A DNA stretch of 64,000 nucleotides from Symbiodinium natans (Eukaryota; Sar; Dinophyceae; Suessiales; Symbiodiniaceae). A program made the position numbers and the translations under genes. Below the pieces are notes generated by a model. The model was not told where the DNA came from, did not search any database, and was given only the letters and a program-made list of their open reading frames with translations. Below are positions 19,000 through 28,549 of this stretch, piece after piece; within the stretch, counting starts at the first letter, position 1; each line of letters opens with the position of its first letter. The stretch covers positions 614,531-678,530 of the forward strand of contig CAJNDS010002095.1 of assembly GCA_905221605.1 (NCBI GenBank), read 5' to 3'.

Positions 19000-19480
19000 T
19001 GATGTCTCCGGTTCGGTTTTAAAAACCTCGCCCCCTACCCTAGAAGCCTTTATGAGCCATGAAAAAAAGTGTTGTTCACTTCTTCGATCCTGTGTATCAG
19101 GAACTGCAGCACTGCACGGGTACTATCACTACACCACTGTGACATCCTTGTCGCACCTTTAGACCGATTTCCTTAGTAAACCAGCCGTGAATTTCCCTAG
19201 TTACAGAAATGGGGGACTTGAAACACAAAGGCGAAGACGACACAGAAGGATGCAGCGAGAAACATTTAATTTCGGCCTCTGCGATTTTCCAAGATTGGCA
19301 AAGCATTGCACAGAGTCTGTCATGTAAGGCTCCGAGTCTACCCGACTCTAGACCCAAGTACACACGATAGCCAGCCAACACCCTAAGCCTGCGCCCGAAA
19401 ACCCTTATGAATTGTGACCCAAAACCCCGAACCCAAAAACCTTAACCTGAACAAAACCCTAAACCCTAAAACCCTACACC
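19000..19480. other. No supported gene
   Basis: Repeat-poor sequence with short open frames on both strands, none with paired splice signals. Confidence 0.35.
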
Positions 19481-19502
19481 CCTAAACCCGCCTCCGCTTC
19501 CG

Positions 19503-19640
19503 ATGCAAGCTGGACAGCCTCACGATGTCGGCCTCGTATGTGGGCCACCTGAACGCGATGCCTACATCGATGAGCGACACGTGCAGAGGTTCAAGTCTAC
19601 GTTCTTAGAGATACTCCCACAAACCCCAAAGTCCCCTCTA
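19503..19640 (+). CDS. Candidate plus-strand first exon
   Basis: ATG-started frame MQAGQPHDVGLVCGPPERDA then YIDERHVQRFKSTFLEILPQ, running into a TA microsatellite. A GTATAT donor lies near 19645. Opposite to the main coding direction. Confidence 0.33.
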
Positions 19641-19750
19641 TGTATGTATATCTACGTGCAAATAAGTGTATGTATGTGTATATATATATATATCTGTATA
19701 TATATATATATGTCTGTATGCATGTACGTAATATATATATATATATACCT
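19640..19750. repeat. TA/TGTA microsatellite
   Basis: Alternating TA with GTAT interruptions. Confidence 0.93.
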
Positions 19751-20208
19751 GGAAGGATAGGCTAGGGAGCGAAGGTTGCAAAATGTGCGTGCGTGCATGC
19801 GGCCTCAGCGCAAATATCCACACCGAAACCCTATATCCCAAACACAAGTTCATGCCCGAACCATCACAGACCCAGATTTCCACAAAGTCATTTTCGAGGG
19901 TCTTAACCCCAAAGTGGGACTGGACGCAAGTAAGATGCTAAATCCCTAAACCCTAAACGGTCAGCACCAAAGGCAGCTTGCTCAGACTGCTCTGCGACTT
20001 CCGATGTCGAGGAGTTTCGGCACTCGACCCCTAAACCCCATGCCTGAAAAAAAACAAACCCTACAGACATTCTTCAGCATAATGCACTCAAGTCCTTGAA
20101 CCCCGCACCCTAAACCCTAGACCCTGAACCCTGAACCCTAAGTATTACTCGTTGGTGGGTTGCCTCATGAAGGCTTGAGACGGGCACCTTACACATGACA
20201 CCCTAATC

Positions 20209-20420
20209 CCCAAACCCTACACCCCTAAACCCCTAAAACTCAAAACCCCTCAACCCTAACCCCTTAAACCCCTAAACCCTTAACATAAACCCCTAAATCC
20301 CCAAACCCTAAAACCCTTAACCCTAAACCCTAAAACCCTACACCCTACACCCTAAACCCTAAACCCTAAACCCCTAAACCCTAGCCCTAAACCCTAAACT
20401 CTAAACCCTAAACCCTAAAC
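20209..20420. repeat. CCCTAAA telomere-like block
   Basis: Degenerate on the left (CCCCTAAA, CCCTACA), near-perfect from about 20335. Confidence 0.95.
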
Positions 20421-20481
20421 CCTGCTGGGCGGAGACCTCCGTGGCCACTGCCGCGAGTGATGCACGGCCCTCTTCGGCTCC
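20421..20481 (-). CDS. Candidate exon bounded directly by telomere-like repeats
   Basis: The minus strand reads GAEEGRASLAAVATEVSAQQ. It is preceded by CCCTAAACCTCAG|G and followed by CAGG|GTTTAGGG, so both splice sites sit inside or next to the heptamer repeat. Confidence 0.5.
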
Positions 20482-20485
20482 CTGA

Positions 20486-20550
20486 GGTTTAGGGTTTAGG
20501 GTTTAGGGTTTAGGGTTTAGGGTTTAGGGTTTAGGGTTTAGGGTTTAGGA
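20486..20550. repeat. TTTAGGG telomere-like block
   Basis: Nine heptamers, opposite to 20209-20420. Confidence 0.96.
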
Positions 20551-20896
20551 CTTGGGGTTTAGGGTTACTAAGCTATGTAGGACCTACCCCGCCTGAGGGT
20601 ACCTTTGAGGGTACTTGTAGCTCTACTATGCACCGCCTGACTAAGTCGCCCGTTCCACCAAATAGGATGCAGTGGTAGGGTTTAACGGTTTGGGCAGTGG
20701 GGCTTCGGGGCTTGAGGCTTGGGGTCTTGTTGGGGCCTTGGATATTTGTAGGATGTAGAGTTTGGGGCTCGGGTCTTGATTAATAAAGGCATGCCCTTAA
20801 TTATCTCGTTAAGGTGAAGGCCGTGCACAAAAGGACCATGCCAGGCAGTACGGCTTTTGGGGAATGTGCCTTTTACACGCTAAATCCAGAACCTAC

Positions 20897-20947
20897 ATTC
20901 GGTAGAAGGCACTTGAGGATCTGGCGTTGTTCTGCAGCACGCATGAC
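20897..20947 (-). CDS. Candidate internal exon, 17 codons
   Basis: After TTCATAG|G the minus strand reads VMRAAEQRQILKCLLPN, ending AAT|GTAGGTT. Phase 0 on both sides. Confidence 0.45.
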
Positions 20948-21171
20948 CTATGAACCCAACGACGAGAAGGCATAATTGGGGATTTACGATCTTAGAGGTA
21001 CCTTATTGGGGTCCTTCTTATTATTTTCGGGGTCCCCTAATTCCCTAAACCCCCAATTGAGCTTCATAGGGTCTAGGGCACAGGGTGCGCCGGGAAAAAT
21101 TACAGTAGCGGCTCGCGTGAGTCGTTTGCTTCCACACTCTTTGCGGCTTTTCCTGCATCCTAAACCCCAGC

Positions 21172-21271
21172 TAGCCTACCTGGCACCCTCTTTACCTACA
21201 GTTTTATGGATTATACCTAGTACTTAAGGGTAGCTACTACTAAACTGTAGGTAAATAGAGTCGCAGGTCAA
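21172..21271. mobile_element. MITE-like element, family A
   Basis: CCTGGCACCCTCTTTACCTACAG-type left end and CTGTAGGTAAATAGAGTCGC right end are inverted repeats; the left flank is TA. Confidence 0.65.
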
Positions 21272-21467
21272 CGCCCAAACCCAAACCCCCGAACTCCTCA
21301 ACCCTAAAACACCCAAAACCCTAACAACCTAAGACCCCAACCACAAAAAAACAACCAAACCAGTGAAACCCTGCAAGCTAAACGGACCTCTAAATTCAAA
21401 ACGCCACCAAACGCCAAAACCTTCAAACCCTAAACCCTATAAACCCAATGAAAGGCTGATTCCAGGC

Positions 21468-21533
21468 CTGGCGCAGCGAGCTGGCGAGCGCGTCCACGTG
21501 CTCAAGCCACCCTGGTTGGACCAAGTCAGCAGC
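21468..21533 (-). CDS. Candidate internal exon, helical
   Basis: AAGCCAG|G precedes; a GC donor (CAG|GCCTGG) follows. Exactly 22 codons: AADLVQPGWLEHVDALASSL then RQ. Amphipathic and convincing, family unknown. Confidence 0.52.
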
Positions 21534-21581
21534 CTGGCTTAGGCGCTTTAGGGGCCTTTAGGGGCCTAGCTGTACGACATT

Positions 21582-21668
21582 GTAAACTACCCTTTGCTTA
21601 AGAATCTTAAGAACCCTACCAAAAAATGATCTTCCTTGTAAAGGAAATATAGGGATTTTGATCTTCCT

Positions 21669-21709
<41 letters not shown>

Positions 21710-21732
21710 CTTAAGCAAACAGTAGTAAACAG
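21582..21732. mobile_element. Inverted-repeat element with poly-T/poly-G core
   Basis: AAACTACCCTTTGCTTAAGA at the left is matched by TCTTAAGCAAACAGTAGTAA at the right (reverse complement with a few changes). The interior has about 11 T followed by 30 G (21679-21708). Confidence 0.55.
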
Positions 21733-22105
21733 CCCAAGGCTTCTTCTGATGAAGTTTAAGACTGTAAAACGTAGGTTGCAATCTAGGCCCTCCGTGTAAA
21801 TACTGTACCCGATAGTAAAAGCCCCAAATCCAGAAGCCCAATGAGTCCTAAATGCTAAGCCCTAAGCAAACCCTAAGCCATAAACCCTGAACCCTAAAAC
21901 CCCAACCCTAAACCCGAAACCCTCTTCCCTAAACCCTAAATCCTAAACCCTAAATCCTGAACCCCGGAGACCCGAAATCCGCCACACGAGAGGCCGAGTA
22001 GACCCCAAACCCCGCAGCAAGTTAACTCGAACCGGAAATCCGAAACCAAAACCCTAAAAACCTACAACCCTAAAATCCTAAAACCCCCAACCCTCAACCC
22101 TAGAC

Positions 22106-22172
22106 CCAGCCTGCTGGAGGCCCGCCCGCAGCGTCTCGTGCGCTAGGGCCTCGGATCCGCACAGCGCAAACC
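22106..22172 (-). CDS. Candidate internal exon
   Basis: After GTACAAG|G the minus strand reads FALCGSEALAHETLRAGLQQ, ending GCTGG|GTCTAGGG. High GC in third positions. Confidence 0.48.
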
Positions 22173-22499
22173 CTTGTACCTACTTCGGGCTTCTTCGGGA
22201 GTTTAGGGTGTAGGGTTTCGGGTTTAGGGTTTAGTTTAAGGCCTAAGTTTGGGGTTTAGGGAGATCAGGGAGACCCCTGAATTGCCAAAAAAAGCACGAT
22301 GATTGTCCGTGCCGAAAGTTTGAATCAATTGTCGCTCTGTCCATCCATGTATATGCAAATTCATGAACCGAAAAGCCCATCGTAAAACTCAGGTTCCTAA
22401 TCTCGAACCCTGAACCCCAAACCCTGATTCCTAGACCCTAAACCCTAAACCCTAAACCCTGATTCCTAAACCGAAAACCCTAAACCCTAACCCCTAAAC

Positions 22500-22577
22500 C
22501 CTTCATGGAACCAAGGTTCGATGTCATCCAGGGCAAACAGAACCGCTTGCATGTAGCGGTCGACCACGCCTCGGGAT
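22500..22577 (-). CDS. Candidate internal exon between a MITE and telomere-like repeats
   Basis: TCTGAG|A precedes, eleven bases from the end of the family D element. The minus strand reads RGVVDRYMQAVLFALDDIEP then WFHE and ends GAAGG|GTTTAGG. Very protein-like; function unknown. Confidence 0.52.
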
Positions 22578-22585
22578 CTCAGACT

Positions 22586-22749
22586 TCGTACTTGGAGGTT
22601 CATGGGACTTAATAACCACTTATAACTGGGCTTATAACCCTACTTATAATGGGGAGAACCCCTATAAGGCCCTTTAGGGTACTATAAGTGGGGTATAAGT
22701 ACAGTTATAATTCGTTAGTAAGTACGTACCATGAACCTCCAAGTACGGA
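22586..22749. mobile_element. MITE-like element, family D copy 1
   Basis: TACTTGGAGGTTCATGG and its complement CCATGAACCTCCAAGTA form perfect 17-bp ends about 160 bp apart. On the minus strand the element begins GTACTTGG, offering a GT donor. Second copy at 37590-37742; a solo end is at 25946. Confidence 0.75.
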
Positions 22750-23278
22750 CAGGGGCTTCGAGGTTTAGGGTATAGGGTTTAGAGCTTAGGGTTTCGGGTT
22801 GGAGGCTTACTTAAAACCCCAAAGTATGCAAAAAAAAACAATTGTTGTTCTTTGTATGGGCTTTGGGCTATGTTGTTACATGCTTCGGGGCCCAGGATAG
22901 GGTTTGCGAGTTGGAGCTAGGGTGTAGCTTCATCAGATGTAGGACGTTACAGGCGTAGATGGTGTTTAAACCCTAAACCCTAAACCCCAAACCCTAAACA
23001 TTAAACCCTAAGGCCCAAAGCCAGAACGCTAAACGCGGCGATCGCAAGGACTTTATAGGGTTTTTAGGGTTTTCAGGGTTTATAGGGTTTATAGGGTTTA
23101 GGTTTGGGATTGAGGTTTAGGGGTTTAGGTTGCTTCATGCTAGGGTTGAAGTTCAGGGCTTGGGGGTGCTTCATGTCACAAGGAGCCTGCTTCTTTCCCA
23201 CGCTCGCGCCCCCTAAGCCTCAAACCCAAAACCCTTCAGCTGTGCAACCTTTTGAACCCTAAACCCTAAACCGGTGCT

Positions 23279-23345
23279 GGTTGTCACGAGTCACTAGAGA
23301 CCATCGAAGGCGACGCCAGCAAGCAGCAAGATGAAAACAAAGTTG
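23279..23345 (-). CDS. Candidate exon, strand uncertain
   Basis: Minus reads LCFHLAACWRRLRWSLVTRD and ends CACCG|GTTTAGGG. The plus strand reads TIEGDASKQQDENKVGAR and stops, also plausible. Confidence 0.33.
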
Positions 23346-23461
23346 GAGCCAGATAACCCTAAACCCTAAACCCTAAACCCAAAACCCAAACCCAAAACCC
23401 AAAACCCAAAACCCAAAACCCAAAACCCTAAACCCTAAACCCTAAACCCTAAACCCTAAAC
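23345..23461. repeat. CCCTAAA / AAAACCC block
   Basis: Heptamers with an internal run of AAAACCC that lacks the T. Confidence 0.93.
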
Positions 23462-23510
23462 CCTGGCCTGCCAGGGCCTCCTGGTGCACCAGCAGCTTTC
23501 GGCAATGCGC
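23462..23510 (-). CDS. Candidate short exon
   Basis: Strong acceptor TGCCTCTCCTGCAG|G. The minus strand reads AHCRKLLVHQEALAGQ and ends CCAGG|GTTTAGGG. Confidence 0.47.
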
Positions 23511-23962
23511 CTGCAGGAGAGGCATAGGGCAACTTCGGGAGTTTAGGGTTTAGGGTTTAGGGCTAGGGTTTAGGGTTCAGGCCCGGGGTTTATAGGGCTA
23601 GGGTTTAGGGTTTATTGTTTAGGGTCTAGGGTCTAAGGTCCAGGGTCTGGGGTTTAGGGGTTTTAGGTCTTTAGGGTTTAGGTTTTTGGGGTTTTAGGGA
23701 TTAGGGAGGGTGTAGGGGTTTGGGGTCTAGGGCTTGGGAGTGTGGGGCTTTCGGGGTTTGCTGGTGAGGTTTTGGGGTTTTGGGGTTTGTGGGTCTACAG
23801 GTGCAAGGTTAAGGGTTTAAGCTTTTGGCTTAAGGGCTAAGGGTTTGGGGTGGGGGGGGGGGGAATAAAGCGTTTTGGGTTCAGGATGCAAAATCCAAAC
23901 GAACAAGTGCAGATCATACAACTTTATGACGACCGCCGCAATCCCGACCGCTGCAATGGAAG

Positions 23963-24083
23963 TCAAAACCTTGGGATGTTCCCCCTTACTAACCAGTCCT
24001 TGATAAGGATTATACTATAGGGTGGTACACCATCATCCTTCTCAAGGACTCTTAGTGCAAGGGGGAACATCCCAATCAAAACC
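23963..24083. mobile_element. MITE with 8-bp target duplication, family H
   Basis: Perfect 17-bp ends (TTGGGATGTTCCCCCTT at 23971 and its complement ending 24075) enclose a 105-bp element. The direct duplication TCAAAACC stands on both sides (23963-23970 and 24076-24083). An 8-bp duplication is the hallmark of hAT-type transposition. Non-autonomous. Confidence 0.85.
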
Positions 24084-24106
24084 TACACTCTGCACCCAAA
24101 ACCCAC

Positions 24107-24157
24107 TGAACAACTGGCCTCCTGTGGCGAGCAGTTGTAGAAGGCCTTTGCGCCTGC
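24107..24157 (-). CDS. Candidate internal exon
   Basis: GTGCACAG|G precedes and TTCA|GTGGGT follows. The minus strand reads AGAKAFYNCSPQEASCS. Confidence 0.43.
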
Positions 24158-24230
24158 CTGTGCACTGAGCTGGCTTACGGTTTTGGGGGGCTAGCGGGCT
24201 TAGGGGGTTCAGGGTTTAGGGTTGCCCGAC

Positions 24231-24252
24231 CCCCCCCCCCCCCCCCCCCCCC
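24231..24252. repeat. Poly-C run
   Basis: Twenty-two C in a row, next to a CCCTAAA block. Confidence 0.95.
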
Positions 24253-24259
24253 TCAACCA

Positions 24260-24351
24260 CCCTAAACCCTAAACCCTAAACCCTAAACCCTAAACCCTAA
24301 ACCCTAAACCCTAAACCCTAAACCCTAAACCCTAAACCCTAAACCCTAAAC
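24260..24351. repeat. CCCTAAA telomere-like block
   Basis: Thirteen perfect heptamers. Confidence 0.97.
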
Positions 24352-24424
24352 CCGACCGCAAACTGCCTGGCGGCTGTCGCCGCTTCCGCCCGACAGCTTC
24401 AAGGCGTCACCGGAGCCGGAAGAC
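24352..24424 (-). CDS. Candidate exon bounded by telomere-like repeats
   Basis: CCCCGGCAG|G precedes and GTCGG|GTTTAGGG follows. The minus strand reads SSGSGDALKLSGGSGDSRQA then VCG, Gly/Ser-rich. Confidence 0.45.
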
Positions 24425-24432
24425 CTGCCGGG

Positions 24433-24515
24433 GCTTTAGGGTTTAGGGTTTAGGGTTGAGGGTTGAGGGTTTAGGGCTTAGGGTTGAGGGTTTAGGGTTT
24501 AGGGCTCAGGGTTTA
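24433..24515. repeat. TTTAGGG/TTGAGGG block
   Basis: Heptamers opposite in direction to 24260-24351. Confidence 0.92.
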
Positions 24516-24544
24516 GGGATCTATTCATTCATTTACTTGCTTAC

Positions 24545-24603
24545 TCGCTTTCCTTAGCCACACACTGCATGTTTACTGAACTTATTCGCTGGTTGAACGT
24601 GGT
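24545..24603 (-). CDS. Candidate internal exon
   Basis: The minus strand reads TTFNQRISSVNMQCVAKES and ends GCGA|GTAAGC, a consensus donor. Acceptor GCCAAG|A is fair. Confidence 0.38.
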
Positions 24604-24639
24604 CTTGGCATGTATGCCATCCCTCCCCCCAATTAAATT

Positions 24640-24752
24640 ACCCTGAGGGTCCATGTACCTAAATATTGAATACTTAGGCCTTAAAGTACTTCCTATATAG
24701 GGACTTTGGGGCCCAAGTATATAAGAATGAGGTACATGGACCCTTAGGGCTA
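24640..24752. mobile_element. MITE-like element, family C copy 2
   Basis: CCCTGAGGGTCCATGTACCT and AGGTACATGGACCCTTAGGG are near-perfect inverted ends. Confidence 0.8.
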
Positions 24753-24951
24753 CAAATGTCAGACACTTCCTAGTCCCATTGAATCAATCAAGGTGGGAGA
24801 AGGGGGGGGGGGGGGTGGAGGTGGGGTAGAAAAGCGGGTGAACAATATGCATGTGTACATATATATATATATATATGTATACAGATACTGGGTATGGGGT
24901 CTAGGGTTTAGGGTTTTCACAGGAGTTTAGGGCTTGGGTTTTGGGTTAGCG

Positions 24952-25023
24952 ATGAGTAAAGCTATGAAGGCCCGAGTTCAGCTTTTCAACAGTGCAACAT
25001 GCTCGGATAAGAAGCCCTTTGTC
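24952..25023 (-). CDS. Candidate exon, strand uncertain
   Basis: After ACGTAG|G the minus strand reads DKGLLIRACCTVEKLNSGLH then SFTHR and a stop. The plus strand reads MSKAMKARVQLFNSATCSDK with a GTACAC donor. Both are plausible. Confidence 0.35.
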
Positions 25024-25085
25024 CTACGTACACCCTAAACCCTAAACCCTAAACCCCGAAACCCTAAATCCCCCAAGCCAAATGC

Positions 25086-25152
25086 AAGTCCCCTCTCGCC
25101 TGGCTCGTGAGAGCCTGCCCTTCACTTCGGTCACCAGGTTCACACCCTTCTC
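25086..25152 (-). CDS. Candidate internal exon
   Basis: CCCTAAACCCCGTAG|G precedes; a GC donor (ACTT|GCATTT) follows. The minus strand reads EKGVNLVTEVKGRLSRARRE then GT. Charged and convincing. Confidence 0.5.
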
Positions 25153-25158
25153 CTACGG

Positions 25159-25229
25159 GGTTTAGGGTTTAGGGTTTAGGGTTTAGGGTTTAGGGTTTAG
25201 GGTTTAGGGTTTAGGGTTTAGGGTTTGGA
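25159..25229. repeat. TTTAGGG telomere-like block
   Basis: Ten near-perfect heptamers. Confidence 0.97.
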
Positions 25230-25369
25230 GTTTAGGGTTTACGGCTTAGGGGGCTTAGGAGGATTTAGGGTTTCGGGCTTAGGGTGAGAAGGGGGTTTAG
25301 GGTTCAGGGCGTGCAATCTAGGGGGTTCAGGGGGCTTAGGCAGGGATGCCTTGAACCCAAAGAAACCCT

Positions 25370-25634
25370 AATCCATTCCCCCTAATATTAATACCCTCCT
25401 AATATAAAAATCCCCCCGGCCCCAAATACCGATCCCGGGTCTGTCCCTATTAAAACCTCTACAGAGTTAGGGTGGGATTAGGGGGGGTGGCTTGGCTGCT
25501 GAGCCAGCATGCTACAATAAGGACGGGCTGGTTTCTCGGACAAACGATAAGAACCCCCCCTAATACTAAAAACCCTTCGGGGGTTTTTATACAAGGGGGG
25601 GGGGGGCCTTTTATATTAGGGGGAACGGATTAAA
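25370..25634. mobile_element. Inverted-repeat element, family G
   Basis: TAATCCATTCCCCCTAATAT at the left matches ATATTAGGGGGAACGGATTA at the right as reverse complement with one change. The interior holds GC-rich stretches and a poly-G run. Confidence 0.65.
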
Positions 25635-25709
25635 CCCTAAACCCTAAACCCTAAAACCCTAAAACCCTAAAACCCTAAAACCCTAAACCCTAAACCCTAA
25701 ACCCTAAAC
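25634..25709. repeat. CCCTAAA/CCCTAAAA block
   Basis: Mixed heptamers and octamers. Confidence 0.95.
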
Positions 25710-25792
25710 CCGAATGCCTGTCTGGATGCGGCCTTACGTAGCGTTTACGCAGGTTTAAGGTGCGAGCTTCTGCGTTTCGGATGCAAGGAGCC
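25710..25792 (-). CDS. Candidate internal exon, basic
   Basis: TCCCCAG|G precedes and TTCGG|GTTTAGGG follows. The minus strand reads APCIRNAEARTLNLRKRYVR then PHPDRHS. Confidence 0.47.
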
Positions 25793-25802
25793 CTGGGGAC
25801 CA

Positions 25803-25945
25803 AAAACCCTAAACCCCAAGCCCTAAACCCTAAACCCTAAACCCTAAACCCTAAACCCTAAACCCCAAGCCCTAAACCCCAAACCCTAAACCCCAAGCCC
25901 TAAACCCCAAACCCTAAACCCCAAGCCCTAAAACCCCAAACCTCT
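25803..25945. repeat. CCCTAAACCCCAAG compound repeat
   Basis: A higher-order 14/21-bp pattern of CCCTAAA, CCCCAAG and CCCCAAA. Confidence 0.9.
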
Positions 25946-25962
25946 TGGAGGTTCATGGGTGG
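25946..25962. mobile_element. Solo end of family D
   Basis: CTTGGAGGTTCATGGG without a partner end nearby. Confidence 0.45.
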
Positions 25963-26310
25963 GTTTTACTGGGTTGGTACACTAAAGAATGGATTCTGAA
26001 CCCTCTTCCGATAAATGCTTCCAATCTTTTTGTATGTTAAACTATATGCTAAACTGCCCATGCACTGTCGGTAGCATATCAGGTTACGGAGTCGTAGTTG
26101 TTGCAGACTTGGGGGTTTAGGGTTTGGGGTTTAGGGCTTTAACCCTAAACCCTACAAAGGCTAAGATTTCTAAGCCTGTGGCTCCAGATTCAGATTTGTA
26201 GGGCTTCGGTTCTAGGATGAACGGCTTAGGGTTCCCCGAAGGGCTTCGTATTCGGTGGAGGTCCTTGTATTCCAACCGAATCTTGCCTGAACCTTTCTTA
26301 GGTTTTAGAC

Positions 26311-26407
26311 AGGTTCACCTGGGACTCTCTTTACCTACAGTTCAGTAGCAACTACCCTGAAATAGTAGGTATAACCCATCAAACTGTAGGTAAAGAGGGT
26401 CCCAGGC
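26311..26407. mobile_element. MITE-like element, family A, abutting an exon
   Basis: CCTGGGACTCTCTTTACCTA and its complement near 26385-26407 form inverted ends. The right end touches the candidate exon starting at 26408, so on the minus strand the intron would begin GCCTGGGACC with the element itself. Confidence 0.75.
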
Positions 26408-26512
26408 AGGGTTTGCCGTCGCAGCTCCCCCTAGCCGCCACTCCTTCATGTACTGCATGGCGCGTGTCTTCGGCAAGGGATCGCGGCAGAGTCCCGGCGT
26501 TCGAGTCAAGTC
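26408..26512 (-). CDS. Candidate internal exon, 35 codons
   Basis: ACCATAG|G precedes; the donor GCCTGG is the first bases of the MITE. The minus strand reads DLTRTPGLCRDPLPKTRAMQ then YMKEWRLGGAATANP. A second open frame exists (LAEDTRHAVHEGVAARGSCD), so the frame is not certain. Confidence 0.45.
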
Positions 26513-26662
26513 CTATGGTGCTCCTCACAAACAACGGGCCCTGAAATGACAAATCTTCCAACGACCCTTATTCTGTTATTCTGAACCCCGCAACATATGC
26601 GGAAGGGTCTCAAGCAATTAGAAGGCTTCTGACGTGTACTGGCGCAATGCATGATGGCCCAC

Positions 26663-26827
26663 CGCTGCTGTCGATCGGCCGTGTTGTAAGCTGAATGCGG
26701 CTGTCCATCAAATTTTCTGTGGCTGTTTTCACCTTTCTCATCCACCTAACGATGCGCCAATACGCCGTGAGTTTACATGCTTGCATAGCAGCTGAACAGC
26801 TGAACGGCTGAGGCAGGAACGCAGCGC
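26663..26827 (-). CDS. Candidate internal exon, 165 nt
   Basis: CTTTGCAG|G precedes. One frame reads AAFLPQPFSCSAAMQACKLT, AYWRIVRWMRKVKTATENLM and DSRIQLTTRPIDSS up to GCG|GTGGGCC. Another frame is open from 26748 (VDEKGENSHRKFDGQPHSAY). One of the longer islands. Confidence 0.42.
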
Positions 26828-27024
26828 CTGCAAAGGAAGGCATACCTATGACCCCTACGGCAAGGACCCATGTACCTATTTAGTATATACTTGGGCCTCC
26901 AGCAAAATTCCATAAACAAACCGAACCACGGCTGTTTCTACGGTAAAATACAGATTTTCTTAGAAGGACATTCATATCCGCCCCCTAGGATTCCCCGTGC
27001 CAGGTAGACCCTAAACAGCCCAGA

Positions 27025-27171
27025 ACCCTAAACCCTAAACCCTAAACCCTAAACCCTAAACCCTAAACCCTAAACCCTAAACCCTAAACCCTAAACCCTA
27101 AACCCTAAACCCTAAACCCTAAACCCTAAACCCTAAACCCTAAACCCTAAACCCTAAACCTACCATGCAGG
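27025..27171. repeat. CCCTAAA telomere-like block
   Basis: About twenty-one near-perfect heptamers, among the longest clean blocks of this orientation. Confidence 0.98.
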
Positions 27172-27191
27172 CCGAACCTAAAAATTAAAGC

Positions 27192-27238
27192 GCGCTTCTT
27201 TGCAGACCTTGAGGGCCTCTTCGGTCTTCCAGGGTGGG
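27192..27238 (-). CDS. Candidate short exon
   Basis: After ACCCTAG|C the minus strand reads PPWKTEEALKVCKEA; a GC donor (CGC|GCTTTAA) follows. Confidence 0.38.
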
Positions 27239-27243
27239 CTAGG

Positions 27244-27425
27244 GTGGGTTTAGGGTTTAGGGTAGGGTTTAGGGTTTTTAGGGTTTAGGGTTTAGGGTTT
27301 TAGGGTTTAGGGTTAGGGTTAGGGTTTAGGGTTTAGGTTTAGGGTTTAGGGTTTAGGGTTTGGGGTTGGGGGGGTTGGGTTTAGGGTTTAGGGGTTTAGG
27401 GTTAGGGTTTAGGTTTTAGGGCCCT
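27244..27425. repeat. TTTAGGG/TTAGGG mixed block
   Basis: Includes hexameric TTAGGG and octameric TTTTAGGG units. Confidence 0.93.
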
Positions 27426-27785
27426 ACAATCCCTTAAAAGGCCCCTTATAGGGTCATTCTGAGGATTCTTAAGGCCTAATGGCCCATCCTGGCTTAGAGG
27501 CCGGGATGGCAGGTCTGCAGTTGCTTGATTTTTCGGTGCGGTTTTAAAGGTCTAGGGTTTAGGGTCGAATTTTCTCAGGGTTTTGCAGGTTTGGGGTATA
27601 AGGCTTGGGAGGCAAACCTAACCCCTAATCCCTAAACCTTAAACCCTAAACCTACCCTAAACCGGGAGTCTATAGGGCTCAGGCGGCCTAAGTTGCCCGA
27701 GTGAAAGCCGGACATTCCGTTTTACAGCTCGGAGCGCCTCCAAAGACGTCAAAATGCCAACTTTAGTGGTTCAGGGCCTTGGGTT

Positions 27786-27890
27786 TAGGTTGGGTTTAGG
27801 GTTTAGGGTTAGGGTTAGGGTTTAGGGTTTTAGGGTTAGGTTAGGGTTTAGGGGGGTTAGGGTTAGGGTTTAGGGTTTAGGGTTCTAGAC
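27786..27890. repeat. TTTAGGG/TTAGGG mixed block
   Basis: Hexamers and heptamers intermixed. Confidence 0.9.
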
Positions 27891-28234
27891 TTCAGGGTAT
27901 AGGGTACTAGGGTTTGGGGCTGAGGACAAGTCGCGGCCAGCCGAGCACCACCGTCCTGCGCTGGGCATCGGCACGGTCATCCTGTACATATCAAGGCGGT
28001 TCCCTAAACCGGGTTTGGCCTACTCAACCCTATACCCTCAAACCCAACCCTAAACCTAAACTAACCCTAACCGAAACACCGCGCTTGTTTCACTAGGTTC
28101 CAGGAAACCTAGGAGGAAATAACGGCTACAACCCTAACGCCCTAAAGCCTATCTTTTCTGGTTTAATTGGGATGAGGTACGACGGGGCGGGGAGAGCAAT
28201 CTCTAAACCCTAACCCCCCAAACCACAAACAAAT

Positions 28235-28345
28235 ATGATTACCTCCCTTAAATTGATACCAAGACCCCCTCCTCCCACCACCCCCTTCCCCTCCTCTCCA
28301 CCCCCCCCCCAAAAAAAAATGAAAAACAAAAAAAAAAAACTGAAA
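28235..28345. repeat. Pyrimidine-rich, poly-C/poly-A tract
   Basis: Low complexity: CCCCTCCTCC, ten C, nine A, further A runs. No coding support. Confidence 0.85.
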
Positions 28346-28549
28346 CATGCAAATTTCGTCCAGCTGGAACTTGTTTTTGAGGGGGTGGGGGGGAGGGGTC
28401 CCGAATCTAAAACAGCTCTATAACCGGGGGTGGTTGGGGAAAGTGTTTAACAATGCAGAACGGGGATGGGGGGAGGCAGGGTTGCCAATAGGGGGATGAA
28501 GATTTCAGATGTCATTCTAAACAAGGCGACTTCAAGTTGGGTGTCCAAA

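Noticed and set aside
19638-19883. Minus-strand 81-codon frame rich in Tyr/Ile
   Set aside because: Mostly a translation of TA and TGTA microsatellites.
21587-21841. Minus-strand 84-codon frame with a Pro run
   Set aside because: The Pro run is the G30 homopolymer of an inverted-repeat element.
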